A stretch of 33,262 nt of DNA from an uncultured Johnsonella sp. (GTDB lineage: Bacteria > Bacillota > Clostridia > Lachnospirales > Lachnospiraceae), in assembly GCA_905373785.1 (NCBI GenBank), contig CAJPUK010000003.1, positions 1 through 33,262 of the forward strand. Reading direction: 5' to 3'. A model generated the notes under the pieces. That model was not told the DNA's origin, did not search any database, and saw only the letters and a list, made by a program, of their open reading frames with translations. The translations under genes and the position numbers were made by a program. Each line of letters opens with the position of its first letter. Positions within the stretch are counted from its first letter, which is position 1. This document shows positions 24,639 to 32,055 of this stretch, piece by piece.

Positions 24639-24753
24639 AGTCTCTTCCTAAATTCAAATAGTAATTAAATCAATTCTTTCACAGCCTATTTATAACTCCT
24701 AAAAATACTTTGTATAATTTATTTAGGCAGATAACGGTTTGTCGGAGAGTTTA

Positions 24754-24853
24754 TAGCATAAACAATGATAATAGTTTATAAAAATATCCCGCCACACTAC
24801 TCTTACAAAAGATTAGTGCTGTGTAGATATATTTATAATTGTTTATGTTGCTA
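24754..24853. repeat. 100-bp imperfect long hairpin between ECF T and ATPase genes
   Basis: The left arm begins TAGCATAAACAATGATA (24754-24770). The right arm is the inverse of TAGCAACATAAACAATTAT (24835-24853). Pairing resumes inward (ACACTACTCTT against ACACAGCACTAATCTT), so most of the 100 bp can fold back. The right arm includes the stop codon of the T component. It could be a partial terminator or an RNA-stability element setting the ATPase-to-permease ratio, or a MITE. Confidence 0.5.
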
Positions 24854-25564
24854 TCTCCTTGACCTATAAAAAATACTCAATATAAATACAGCTGTAAATA
24901 ACAGCATCAGCACATAGTCCTGTATCCTAAGTCTTGCGTCGGACACACTGCTTCTCGGCTTTCCAAGCACCATACCCCTTGTCATGGCAGAAATAGCCAC
25001 ATCATCAGCCGCCTTGGTTGAACACATAAGCAAAGGAACTATTCTGTATTCTACAAGTTTCTCCGGCTTGTTCCACAGATTTATAAAGTTAAGCTCATGC
25101 ATTTTCATGGCATCCCTTATCATGCTGTAGTCTTCTCTTATAGAATAAAAGAATCTGAATAACAGTGATACAGGTATAATTATAAATTCCGGTACTTTAA
25201 TATTTCTCATGGATTTTACCATGTCCGACATGGTACTTGTATACATAGTATAATAGCCCATAATCACTCCCGGCATCATACGTATAACTATACCTACAAA
25301 AAATAATGCTATACCGTCAAGCAACATTCCAAGTCTTCCTATCGCAAATCTTTCCAGAAGCCATGCACAAACTATCATAATGCTGCATTTAATGCACATT
25401 ATGTACCTTCCATGCAGCAGTAATAATACAAAAGGAAATATTGATATAAGCAGTGATAAATACGGCAAGCTGTACTGTAAATTGCCTGTAATCGCAATAA
25501 TTCCTATAAGCATTGTAAGATAGAATTTTGTTATAAAATCCAGGCTAAATTTATGATTTTTCAT
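24851..25564 (-). CDS. ECF transporter T component (EcfT-like)
   Basis: Integral membrane coupling subunit, 237 aa with about 5 hydrophobic segments and an amphipathic coupling region. The late cytoplasmic segment AISAMTRGMVLGKPRS matches the EcfT Ala-Arg-Gly-type motif that docks on the ATPase. A longer reading begins at TTG 25591, overlapping the S-component gene, but ATG at 25564 is preferred: it is 4 bases after the S stop and is translationally coupled. It joins the S component to the double ATPase downstream. Confidence 0.85.
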   Translation of the reverse strand: MKNHKFSLDFITKFYLTMLIGIIAITGNLQYSLPYLSLLISIFPFVLLLLHGRYIMCIKCSIMIVCAWLLERFAIGRLGMLLDGIALFFVGIVIRMMPGVIMGYYTMYTSTMSDMVKSMRNIKVPEFIIIPVSLLFRFFYSIREDYSMIRDAMKMHELNFINLWNKPEKLVEYRIVPLLMCSTKAADDVAISAMTRGMVLGKPRSSVSDARLRIQDYVLMLLFTAVFILSIFYRSRR

Positions 25565-25568
25565 AATC

Positions 25569-26147
25569 CTATGCCATATTAGCCTTTTCAAAATGCTTCT
25601 TTAATATAGATATACCGAAGGTAGCTCCAAGATATCCTCCTAAAGCTCCAAATAAGGTAATAGGTAAAAGTGACCACTGCGGAAGTACTGAAAACATCTT
25701 ATCAATGAAATCCTGAGGATATCCTCCGGCTAAGAGGTGCTTAATATATGATTCTCTTGCAATAAACATGGGCAAAAGATTAAAGGAAGCAAACAGTACA
25801 AATACCGTATATGCCCATCTTGCATGCTTTATACTCTTATATCCGCCCATTTTTAAGATCCACTCACCTATCAAAGCCAATAAAACAGTTCCCGGTATTA
25901 CATAAACTCCGTGTCCCGTAAGTGCAAATACCAAAGAAACTATTATTCCAAGTATCAGCATCATACCGAACTTATCTATCCTGGTACTATAAAGCATAAA
26001 TGCCGGTCCGGCAACAAAGGCACAGATAAAAGGAATAGCCGGCATAGTTACCGGAATAAAACCCAACATACCCGCACACCAATAAAATACTACTATAAGT
26101 ACAGAGAATAAACTTGCATTAACCAAATCTTTTACTGTAAATTTCAT
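25569..26147 (-). CDS. ECF transporter S component, Trep_Strep/MptB-like family
   Basis: Substrate-binding membrane subunit, 192 aa with about 6 hydrophobic segments, the usual S-component size. The pattern MKFTVKDLVNASLFSVL and the PAIPFICAFVAGPAFMLYS region resemble the Trep_Strep (TIGR02185-like) family. Its substrate is not fixed. Relatives lie next to iron, heme or metallophore genes in some Firmicutes, and the DtxR-type operator on this promoter points the same way. First gene of the ECF operon, with GGGGGA upstream of the ATG. Confidence 0.78.
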   Translation of the reverse strand: MKFTVKDLVNASLFSVLIVVFYWCAGMLGFIPVTMPAIPFICAFVAGPAFMLYSTRIDKFGMMLILGIIVSLVFALTGHGVYVIPGTVLLALIGEWILKMGGYKSIKHARWAYTVFVLFASFNLLPMFIARESYIKHLLAGGYPQDFIDKMFSVLPQWSLLPITLFGALGGYLGATFGISILKKHFEKANMA

Positions 26148-26164
26148 CTTAAAATATCCCCCTT

Positions 26165-26183
26165 TTAAGTTAGTCTTACCTAA
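26165..26183 (-). promoter_or_regulatory. DtxR/IdeR-type metal-repressor operator
   Basis: The minus strand reads TTAGGTAAGACTAACTTAA, matching 16 of 19 positions of the DtxR/IdeR consensus TTAGGTTAGGCTAACCTAA. It begins 2 bp downstream of the -10 box of the ECF promoter, so a bound repressor would cover the transcription start. The consensus is from memory of actinobacterial DtxR and IdeR; binding here is inferred. Confidence 0.6.
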
Positions 26184-26185
26184 CG

Positions 26186-26214
26186 ATTATACTCTTATGC
26201 TCTTTAAACTTCAA
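26186..26214 (-). promoter_or_regulatory. Predicted promoter of the ECF operon
   Basis: On the minus strand -35 TTGAAG and a perfect -10 TATAAT are 17 bp apart. The operator follows at once. A TTGACA lies further upstream but at the wrong distance. Confidence 0.65.
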
Positions 26215-26315
26215 TAGTTTTACTGTCAAAATTGCAATAAAATTTAGTATATTTAATATTATTTTATATATACTTACCAAAGTTTTTGTATTTTACAAAT
26301 TTTAATTCAACTAAA

Positions 26316-26358
26316 AAAGGCTGTAGCGATTACTAAGTTTTAAACCGCTAAAGCCTTT
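26316..26358 (-). terminator. Terminator of the pfl operon, left arm inside pflA
   Basis: On the minus strand AAAGGCTTTAGCG pairs with CGCTACAGCCTTT (13 bp, one mismatch), then T's follow. The left arm is the last five codons of pflA (KALAV region), so the stop codon lies in the loop. This is a compact, strong end for the operon. Confidence 0.8.
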
Positions 26359-27113
26359 TTTTTATCATCTATCAGTCTTTGTTTCAGCCCCTCAAATATC
26401 TTTTCTCTTGCCTTTGCTGCATCCTCCGCACTAAGTGCTTCCACACCTGCAAGCGGATATTTAAGTCCCATAGTTTCATACTTAACTGTTCCCATTGTAT
26501 GATAGGGAAGTACATCAAGTGCCTTTATATTCTTAAGAGAGCCTAAGAAATACCCCAGTTCATATAAAAATTTATCATTGTAAGTATATCCCGGAACCAC
26601 AACATGCCTTATCCACACATCCTTTTTCTTATCGGAAAGGTATCTTGCAAAATCTATTATGGCAAGGTTCGGTTGAGAAGTAAGTTTTATATGTTCTTCA
26701 TTATTTATATGCTTTATATCTAAGAGAAATAAGTCCGTAACTTCCAAAAGTTTGTCAAACTTTGCCAAAACCTTAGAATTTTGGGCATTAAATGTTATAC
26801 CGCAGGTATCTACACAGGTATGCACACCTAAAGCCTTCGCCTTAGTGAAAAGCTCTATTATAAAATCCATTTGCAAAAGAGGCTCACCGCCTGTGCAGGT
26901 TATGCCGCCTCCCGTTAGATATGCTTTATATTTATTATAATCCTCAATTATCTCGTCCGTTGTCATCTGTTTACCTATACCTATTTCCCAAGTATCGGGA
27001 TTATGACAATATAAGCACCTCATAGGGCAGCCCTGTAAAAATACTACATATCGGACACCGGGACCGTCAACGGTCCCGAATGTCTCGATAGAATGTATAT
27101 TGCCGATAAGCAT
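26340..27113 (-). CDS. pflA: Pyruvate formate-lyase activating enzyme (radical SAM)
   Basis: Radical SAM activase that uses a [4Fe-4S] cluster and SAM to abstract a hydrogen from the glycyl-radical glycine of pyruvate formate-lyase. 257 aa, normal length. The cluster-binding motif CPMRCLYC has Cys29, Cys33 and Cys36, preceded by FGTVDGPGVRYVVFLQG, and followed by the GGEP-type SAM motif (TGGEPLLQ). The start is one base after the stop of the separate glycyl-radical-domain gene (TAA-T-ATG), so translation of activase and its substrate domain is coupled. The terminator overlaps its end. Confidence 0.95.
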   Translation of the reverse strand: MLIGNIHSIETFGTVDGPGVRYVVFLQGCPMRCLYCHNPDTWEIGIGKQMTTDEIIEDYNKYKAYLTGGGITCTGGEPLLQMDFIIELFTKAKALGVHTCVDTCGITFNAQNSKVLAKFDKLLEVTDLFLLDIKHINNEEHIKLTSQPNLAIIDFARYLSDKKKDVWIRHVVVPGYTYNDKFLYELGYFLGSLKNIKALDVLPYHTMGTVKYETMGLKYPLAGVEALSAEDAAKAREKIFEGLKQRLIDDKKKALAV

Positions 27114-27114
27114 A

Positions 27115-27354
27115 TTACATACCCTTATGGAAGGTTCTTGAAATTACATCATCCTGCTGCTCTTTTGTAAGCTTGTTGAAGTTTACGGCATAACCTGAAA
27201 CTCTTACCGTAAGCTGTGGATACTTCTCAGGATGTGCCTGCGCATCAAGCAGTGTTTCCTTAGAAAAAACATTTATATTAAGGTGATGTCCGCCACTTAT
27301 TGAATATCCGTCTAACATACTTACCAAGTTATCTATTTGTGCATTTGTTGCCAT
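27115..27354 (-). CDS. Stand-alone glycyl-radical domain of pyruvate formate-lyase
   Basis: A 79-aa protein equal to the last part of a normal PflB. It aligns from IDNLVSMLDGY to the end, including GGHHLNINV and the glycyl-radical motif RVSGYAVNF, with Gly54 as the radical site. It has its own strong ribosome site (AAAGGAGG, six bases before ATG), so it is not a frameshift product. It presumably docks on the 689-aa catalytic protein encoded upstream. Unlike E. coli GrcA/YfiD (127 aa, a spare part for oxygen-damaged Pfl), this domain appears essential because the local Pfl lacks its own. Length and C-terminus (RTFHKGM) fit PflB ends. Confidence 0.92.
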   Translation of the reverse strand: MATNAQIDNLVSMLDGYSISGGHHLNINVFSKETLLDAQAHPEKYPQLTVRVSGYAVNFNKLTKEQQDDVISRTFHKGM

Positions 27355-27366
27355 TTTTTTCCTCCT

Positions 27367-27552
27367 TTAATCTATGCCTTCATGCAGTGTAGGCACTGAA
27401 CATGCCGTATTGTTACCGCAGGCACAATCATTATTTACTTGTATCTTTTTATCTTTACTTATAACCTCAAGATGACCGCTTCCGTTCTCCATAGCATCGT
27501 CTAAGAGGCTTACCAGATAATCTATATCTACTGCTTTATCATTTGTTTCCAT
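27367..27552 (-). CDS. Small Cys-containing paralogue of the glycyl-radical domain N-terminus
   Basis: Predicted 61 aa. ATG at 27552 is chosen because GGGAG lies just upstream; a longer reading to 27582 has no site. Residues of the segment IDYLVSLLDDAMENGSGHLEV match the start of the neighbouring glycyl-radical domain (IDNLVSMLDGY...GHHLNINV), but the radical motif is absent. The second half is unrelated and has Cys in the pattern C-A-C-G-N-N-T-A-C, which could bind metal or be redox active. It lies between the Pfl body and the glycyl-radical-domain genes. It may be a decoy, cap or assembly factor, or a degenerate duplicate. No known family is recognised. Confidence 0.7.
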   Translation of the reverse strand: METNDKAVDIDYLVSLLDDAMENGSGHLEVISKDKKIQVNNDCACGNNTACSVPTLHEGID

Positions 27553-27585
27553 AATAAGCTCCCTATAAAATTTACAGTGCAAGGC

Positions 27586-29655
27586 TTATTTTACACTAAG
27601 CTCAAGCTCCGCCTCTTTTGCCAATGCATCAAGATCAAGCTCACCTGCAAACACCTTATTGTCCTTGCCCAGTGCTCCCGGTATTATAGAGAATGTATTG
27701 GATATTCCGTCCTTTGCAGACTCAAACGGAAGCTTTGAAACTGAGGTAAGTGAAGCCAGGGCTCCATGTGTATCCCTTTGGTGCATAGGATTGGCTCCCG
27801 GTGCAAAGGGCTCTCCGTAACGTCTTCCGTCCGGAGTATTACCTGTCTTCTTACCATAGACTACATTGGATGTAATGGTAAGTATTGACATAGTCGGTAT
27901 GGAGTTTCTATACACATGATGCTTTTTGATCTTATTCATAAAGCCTTCTACAAGCTCTACCGCAAGCTTATCAACCCTGTCATCATTATTGCCGTACTTA
28001 GGGAAGTCACCTTCTATCTCATAATCGGTAACTACACCGTCCTCATCTCTTATAACCTTTACCTTGGCATACTTGATAGCGCTTAATGAGTCGGCAACTA
28101 CTGAAAGTCCCGCTATACCTGTAGCAAAGAATCTTGTTACTTCTCTGTCATGCAGTGCCATCTCAAGTGATTCGTATGAGTACTTGTCATGCATATAATG
28201 TATAACATTGAGTGTATTGACATAAAGCTTTGCAAGCCACTCCTGCATATCGTCAAACTTGCTCATAACATCATCAAAGTCAAGGTATTCACCCTCTACA
28301 GGCCTGTACTTAGGACCTACCTGCACCTTTGACTTCTCATCCACACCGCCGTTGATAGCGTATAACAGACACTTTGCAAGGTTTGCTCTTGCTCCGAAGA
28401 ACTGCATCTCCTTACCTATGGTCATAGAAGATACGCAGCAGGCTATAGCATAATCATCTCCATGCTCAGGACGCATGATCTCATCGTTCTCGTACTGGAT
28501 AGATGAGGTATTGATTGACATCTTGGCACAGAACCTCTTAAAGTTTACGGGCAGTTTGCTTGACCAAAGTACTGTAAGGTTAGGCTCCGGAGATGTACCG
28601 AGGTTGGTCAGTGTGTGCAGATATCTGAATGAAGTCTTTGTAACCAAAGGTCTTCCGTCAACAGACATACCTGCAAGAGACTCTGTAACCCAAGTAGGGT
28701 CTCCTGAGAATAATTGATTGTACTCCGGAGTTCTTGCAAACTTAACAAGTCTTAACTTCATAATGAAGTGATCTATGATCTCCTGTGCCTCTGATTCCGT
28801 GATAAGTCCCTTTTCCAAATCACGCTGCATATATATATCTACAAAGGTAGAAGTTCTTCCAAGACTCATTGCCGCACCGTTTTGCTGCTTAATTGCCGCA
28901 AGGTATGCAAGATACAGCCATTGTACGGCTTCCTTTGCATTCTCTGCCGGTCTTCTCAAATCAAAACCGTAGATTTCGCCAAGCTGTATAAGCTCCTGTA
29001 AGGCTCTGATCTGCTCTGACAGCTCCTCACGCAGCCTTATCTCATCTGCATCCATAACATCTACGGTAATATTAAGCTGCTTTTTCTTATCCTCTATAAG
29101 ATAATCAAGTCCGTACAGAGCAACTCTTCTGTAGTCTCCGATAATTCTTCCTCTTCCGTAAGCATCCGGAAGACCGGTAATAATACCTGACTTTCTTGCC
29201 GCCCTCATCTCGGCAGTATAAGCATCAAATACTCCCTGGTTATGAGTCTTTCTATATTTGGTGAAGATATTAACTACCTCATCATCTACCTTATATCCGT
29301 AAGACTCACATGAAGTTTCAGCCATACGTATGCCTCCAAACGGCTGCAAAGACCTCTTGAAAGGCTTATCGGTCTGAAAGCCCACTATCTTCTCAAGCTC
29401 CTTGTCAAGGTAGCCCGGACCGTGGCTTGTAATTGTGGACACTATCTTTGTATCCATATCAAGCACTCCGCCTGCCTCTCTTTCCTTCTTAGACAGCTCC
29501 ATAACCATATCCCAAAGCTTTGTAGTCGCCTCGGTTGCCGGAGCAAGGAAACTGTCATCACCTTCATAAAGAGTATAATTATCGTGTATAAAGTCTCTGA
29601 CATCTACACGCTCACACCACTTGCCGGGTTTAAAACCCTCCCATGCTTTTTGCAT
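27586..29655 (-). CDS. pflB: Pyruvate formate-lyase catalytic subunit lacking its glycyl-radical domain
   Basis: Converts pyruvate and CoA to acetyl-CoA and formate in anaerobic fermentation. 689 aa, against about 740-760 for complete PflB. The catalytic pair Cys406-Cys407 lies in YAIACCVSS, and blocks such as GRGRIIGDYRR, SPEPNLTVLW, and FSIIPGALGKD are typical. Homology runs to the point where E. coli PflB enters its glycyl-radical domain (after NALGKDDEV); then a short acidic tail and a stop. The missing part is encoded as a separate gene 231 bp downstream. Start ATG with AAGGAGG at ideal spacing. First gene of pflB, 61-aa gene, glycyl-radical-domain gene, pflA. Confidence 0.93.
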   Translation of the reverse strand: MQKAWEGFKPGKWCERVDVRDFIHDNYTLYEGDDSFLAPATEATTKLWDMVMELSKKEREAGGVLDMDTKIVSTITSHGPGYLDKELEKIVGFQTDKPFKRSLQPFGGIRMAETSCESYGYKVDDEVVNIFTKYRKTHNQGVFDAYTAEMRAARKSGIITGLPDAYGRGRIIGDYRRVALYGLDYLIEDKKKQLNITVDVMDADEIRLREELSEQIRALQELIQLGEIYGFDLRRPAENAKEAVQWLYLAYLAAIKQQNGAAMSLGRTSTFVDIYMQRDLEKGLITESEAQEIIDHFIMKLRLVKFARTPEYNQLFSGDPTWVTESLAGMSVDGRPLVTKTSFRYLHTLTNLGTSPEPNLTVLWSSKLPVNFKRFCAKMSINTSSIQYENDEIMRPEHGDDYAIACCVSSMTIGKEMQFFGARANLAKCLLYAINGGVDEKSKVQVGPKYRPVEGEYLDFDDVMSKFDDMQEWLAKLYVNTLNVIHYMHDKYSYESLEMALHDREVTRFFATGIAGLSVVADSLSAIKYAKVKVIRDEDGVVTDYEIEGDFPKYGNNDDRVDKLAVELVEGFMNKIKKHHVYRNSIPTMSILTITSNVVYGKKTGNTPDGRRYGEPFAPGANPMHQRDTHGALASLTSVSKLPFESAKDGISNTFSIIPGALGKDNKVFAGELDLDALAKEAELELSVK

Positions 29656-29855
29656 TGTAAAACCTCCTTATTACATTTTAGTTTTATAATTAAAACTTGT
29701 ATTGTGCACAAAAGATATTCCTTATTGCTACTTTATGAAACACTATTAAGTATAAATCAACATGCCGACTTCTCACTTTAAATATCAACGATACTACACA
29801 CCGGTGCCATCACTTTATTTTAATTTGTTATATACATGGCAATCTTCATAAGGCA

Positions 29856-29883
29856 AGTATACTAAATTGCTAGGATTAGTCAA
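29856..29883 (-). promoter_or_regulatory. Predicted promoter of the pfl operon
   Basis: On the minus strand -35 TTGACT and -10 TATACT are 16 bp apart, giving a leader of about 195 nt before the pflB ATG. This is the best promoter-like pair in the region. The leader length leaves room for RNA-level control, but I recognise no riboswitch. Confidence 0.6.
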
Positions 29884-29895
29884 CAAGCTGACTGC

Positions 29896-29918
29896 TCTTT
29901 TTTGTATACAAAATAACA
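29896..29918. promoter_or_regulatory. Palindromic candidate operator upstream of the pfl promoter
   Basis: TTTTGTATACAAAA at 29900-29913 is a perfect 14-bp palindrome just upstream of the -35 box. Read with its flank on the minus strand (TTGTTATTTTGTATACAA) it matches 11 of 14 fixed positions of the clostridial Rex consensus TTGTTAA-N4-TTAACAA. Rex senses NADH/NAD+, which would suit Pfl, but the match is imperfect. Confidence 0.35.
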
Positions 29919-30041
29919 AAAAGGTAGGCTTTACTAACTTGTACTGAAGAAAGTGCATTTTAAGGGGATACTGCCAATGATTTCGACTCTATTTATAATT
30001 TTATGAAACTCTGTTATAGCAACTATATGGATTTGTAACTT

Positions 30042-30059
30042 TTGTTATTTTTTTAACTA
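30042..30059. promoter_or_regulatory. Second weak Rex-like site
   Basis: TTGTTATTTTTTTAACTA matches 12 of 14 fixed positions of TTGTTAA-N4-TTAACAA, with the two mismatches outside the core. It lies about 160 bp upstream of the pfl promoter. The region is very A/T-rich, so chance is a real alternative. Confidence 0.25.
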
Positions 30060-30070
30060 TTCATGCAAAA

Positions 30071-30117
30071 TATTACAGCCTGCCGATATACATAATATAT
30101 ACAAACAAGCTGTAATA
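30071..30117 (-). terminator. Hairpin with 9-bp arms in the pnt-pfl spacer
   Basis: TATTACAGC at 30071-30079 and GCTGTAATA at 30109-30117 are exact inverted copies with a 29-base loop. On the minus strand the second arm continues into TTTT, so it may act as a back-up terminator for the pnt operon. Confidence 0.4.
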
Positions 30118-30130
30118 CAATAACTTTTAA

Positions 30131-30179
30131 AAAAGCTGATATCTTTTATATTTTTTATGCCTCAGCTGACTTTCAGCTT
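30131..30179 (-). terminator. Probable terminator of the pnt operon
   Basis: On the minus strand AAGCTGA (30173-30179) can pair with TCAGCTT (30133-30139), followed by TTTTTT. The intervening TCAGCT at 30162-30167 gives an alternative, shorter pairing. It lies about 125 bp after the pntB stop. Confidence 0.5.
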
Positions 30180-30302
30180 CATCTTTGTCAAATTTATGAT
30201 CCATATTACAAGTTTTGCAGTATTTTGGCAAAGATTCAGAACTTATTCAAACCGGAACATAAGTTTTAGGGGTCATATTATAGATAAGTCTTTGATATTT
30301 AT

Positions 30303-31769
30303 CTATGACTCACCGAACTCACTTACCAAGGCTGATACTGTTTGCTTAGCATCTCCGTAAATCATAACCGTATTATCATTGGTAAAGAGCGGATTTTCAA
30401 GTCCTGAGAATCCTGTACCCTTACCACGCTTTAATACGAATACCGTCTTAGCTTCAAATGCATTGATAATAGGCATTCCATAGATAGGTGAGCTCTTATC
30501 CTCTATAGCCGCAGGGTTTACAACGTCATTGGCACCTATAACTATAGCCACATCCTGCATAGGCATGGTAGGATTCATTTCATCGGCAGTCTTTAACTGT
30601 TCATACGGCACATCCGCCTCTGCCAAAAGTACGTTCATATGACCCGGCATTCTTCCGGCAACAGGGTGTATTGCAAAGCTTACCTCCGCACCGTTTTCCT
30701 CAAGCTTTGCAGCAAGTTCCTTAACCGCATGCTGTGCCTGAGCAACCGCCATACCGTATCCCGGTATAAATACTACCGAGTTTGCAGCCTCAAGTATAAG
30801 GAAGGCATCTTCTACAGATAAAGCCTTAGGCTCTTTTTCTTCTCCGCTCTTAGCCTTGGAGCCTGTAGCACCGAAGCTGCCGAATATAAGGTTGTAAAGA
30901 GTTCTGTTCATAGCCTTACACATGATAAGTGTAAGTATAACTCCCGAAGCACCTACCAGACAGCCTGCAACAACAAGTACGGTATTGTTTATAACAAAAC
31001 CGGCAAATGATGCAGCCACACCTGAGAAAGCATTAAGAAGTGATATGATAACCGGCATATCTCCGCCGCCTATCGATACTACCATGGTAACACCGAGGAC
31101 AAGAAAGAGTATTGTAATTACCGCCATGCAAAGTACTTTTAATGCCAGATCTTCAAAGAATGTATAGCCCAATATTGCCAAAAGTCCTACTACAACCAAA
31201 ATTGCATTAATCAGGTTTTTAGATGGAATAACCGTCTGTTTCTTAAACATTTTTCCTGAAAGCTTGCCCCAAGCAACTACCGAACCTGTAAAGGTAATAG
31301 CACCTACAGCTATGGTAAGTCCGCCTGTAAATGTGGAAAATGCTGCAAATCCTTCATCTGCATGAGCCTTGTTGGCAAACTCGGCTATAGCGACTAAAAG
31401 TGAAGAAAGACCTCCAAAACCGTTAAACAAAGCAACCAGCTCAGGCATACCGGTCATTTCCACTTTCTTGGACCATATAGCACCTATTACACCACCTACA
31501 ACAATACCTGCTATTACAAAAACATAGCCAATCATTACAGGGGCAATCTCTGTACCCTTTGCCCAGTTCATCATACCGCTTTCAAAAAGCACCGCAACTA
31601 CCGCTATAAGCATACCTATAGAGGAATAAAAATTACCTTTTCTGGCTGTATCCGCTTTACCCAGCATCTTAATACCTCGTATAAAGAATATACAGGCAAT
31701 CATGTATGCAATTATTAAAGCACTTTTAATATAATAGATGGTGCTAATCTCCTGTATTAAATCTTCCAT
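30303..31769 (-). CDS. pntB: NAD(P) transhydrogenase beta subunit
   Basis: Membrane subunit with domain II helices and NADP(H)-binding domain III of the proton-translocating transhydrogenase, which transfers hydride between NADH and NADP+ driven by proton re-entry. 488 aa. The first ~300 residues are about nine hydrophobic segments, including GGGDMPVIISLLNAFSGVAASFAGF. After a Lys/Glu-rich hinge (about 308-320) the soluble domain shows GYGMAVAQAQHAVKEL, HPVAGRMPGHMNVLLAEA and GANDVVNPAA, the NADP(H)-site blocks. Its ATG overlaps the stop of the small alpha-2 subunit gene by one base (TAATG). Confidence 0.96.
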   Translation of the reverse strand: MEDLIQEISTIYYIKSALIIAYMIACIFFIRGIKMLGKADTARKGNFYSSIGMLIAVVAVLFESGMMNWAKGTEIAPVMIGYVFVIAGIVVGGVIGAIWSKKVEMTGMPELVALFNGFGGLSSLLVAIAEFANKAHADEGFAAFSTFTGGLTIAVGAITFTGSVVAWGKLSGKMFKKQTVIPSKNLINAILVVVGLLAILGYTFFEDLALKVLCMAVITILFLVLGVTMVVSIGGGDMPVIISLLNAFSGVAASFAGFVINNTVLVVAGCLVGASGVILTLIMCKAMNRTLYNLIFGSFGATGSKAKSGEEKEPKALSVEDAFLILEAANSVVFIPGYGMAVAQAQHAVKELAAKLEENGAEVSFAIHPVAGRMPGHMNVLLAEADVPYEQLKTADEMNPTMPMQDVAIVIGANDVVNPAAIEDKSSPIYGMPIINAFEAKTVFVLKRGKGTGFSGLENPLFTNDNTVMIYGDAKQTVSALVSEFGES

Positions 31770-32053
31770 TACTTTTTATCCCCCTTTTTCTTAAACATAC
31801 CAAGCATTCTGTCTGTAACCATATATCCGCCTATAACATTGATAGTGGCAAATACTATTGCAAGAAAACCGAGTATCATTCCTGCCCAGCTGCCAAGGCT
31901 GACTGCAGTTACGGTAATCGCACCTACTATGGTTATACCTGAAATAGCGTTAGTACCTGACATAAGAGGTGTATGCAGCTGAGAAGGAACCTTGGATATA
32001 AGCTCCACACCCAAAAATGCGGATATTACAAATATAAATATAAGCATTAACAT
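31769..32053 (-). CDS. pntAB: NAD(P) transhydrogenase alpha-2 subunit (small membrane subunit)
   Basis: A 94-aa protein with about three membrane helices, which supplies the part of membrane domain II that is fused to the C-terminus of PntA in E. coli. The pattern PSQLHTPLMSGTNAISGI is diagnostic for this subunit. Its presence as a separate gene makes this a three-subunit enzyme of the Rhodospirillum type. It lies 2 bp after the alpha-1 gene and is coupled to pntB. Confidence 0.94.
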   Translation of the reverse strand: MLMLIFIFVISAFLGVELISKVPSQLHTPLMSGTNAISGITIVGAITVTAVSLGSWAGMILGFLAIVFATINVIGGYMVTDRMLGMFKKKGDKK

Positions 32054-32055
32054 GA

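Larger units (their letters stand above)
29656..30302. other. 647-bp non-coding region between the pnt and pfl operons
   Basis: Longest gap in the window. From the pnt side it holds two terminator-like hairpins (30131-30179 and 30071-30117), a weak Rex-like site (30042-30059), a palindrome and promoter (29856-29913), and a leader of about 195 nt before pflB. I see no convincing gene; a plus-strand frame at 30157-30360 is not supported by a ribosome site or composition. Confidence 0.6.

Noticed and set aside
27115..29655. The split Pfl as a sequencing error or simple frameshift of an intact pflB
   Set aside because: The break falls at a domain boundary, the two parts are separated by 231 bp with another gene, and the second part has its own strong ribosome site and start codon.
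30157..30360. Small plus-strand gene in the pnt-pfl spacer
   Set aside because: It overlaps the end of pntB on the other strand and a terminator hairpin, has no ribosome site, and resembles nothing known.
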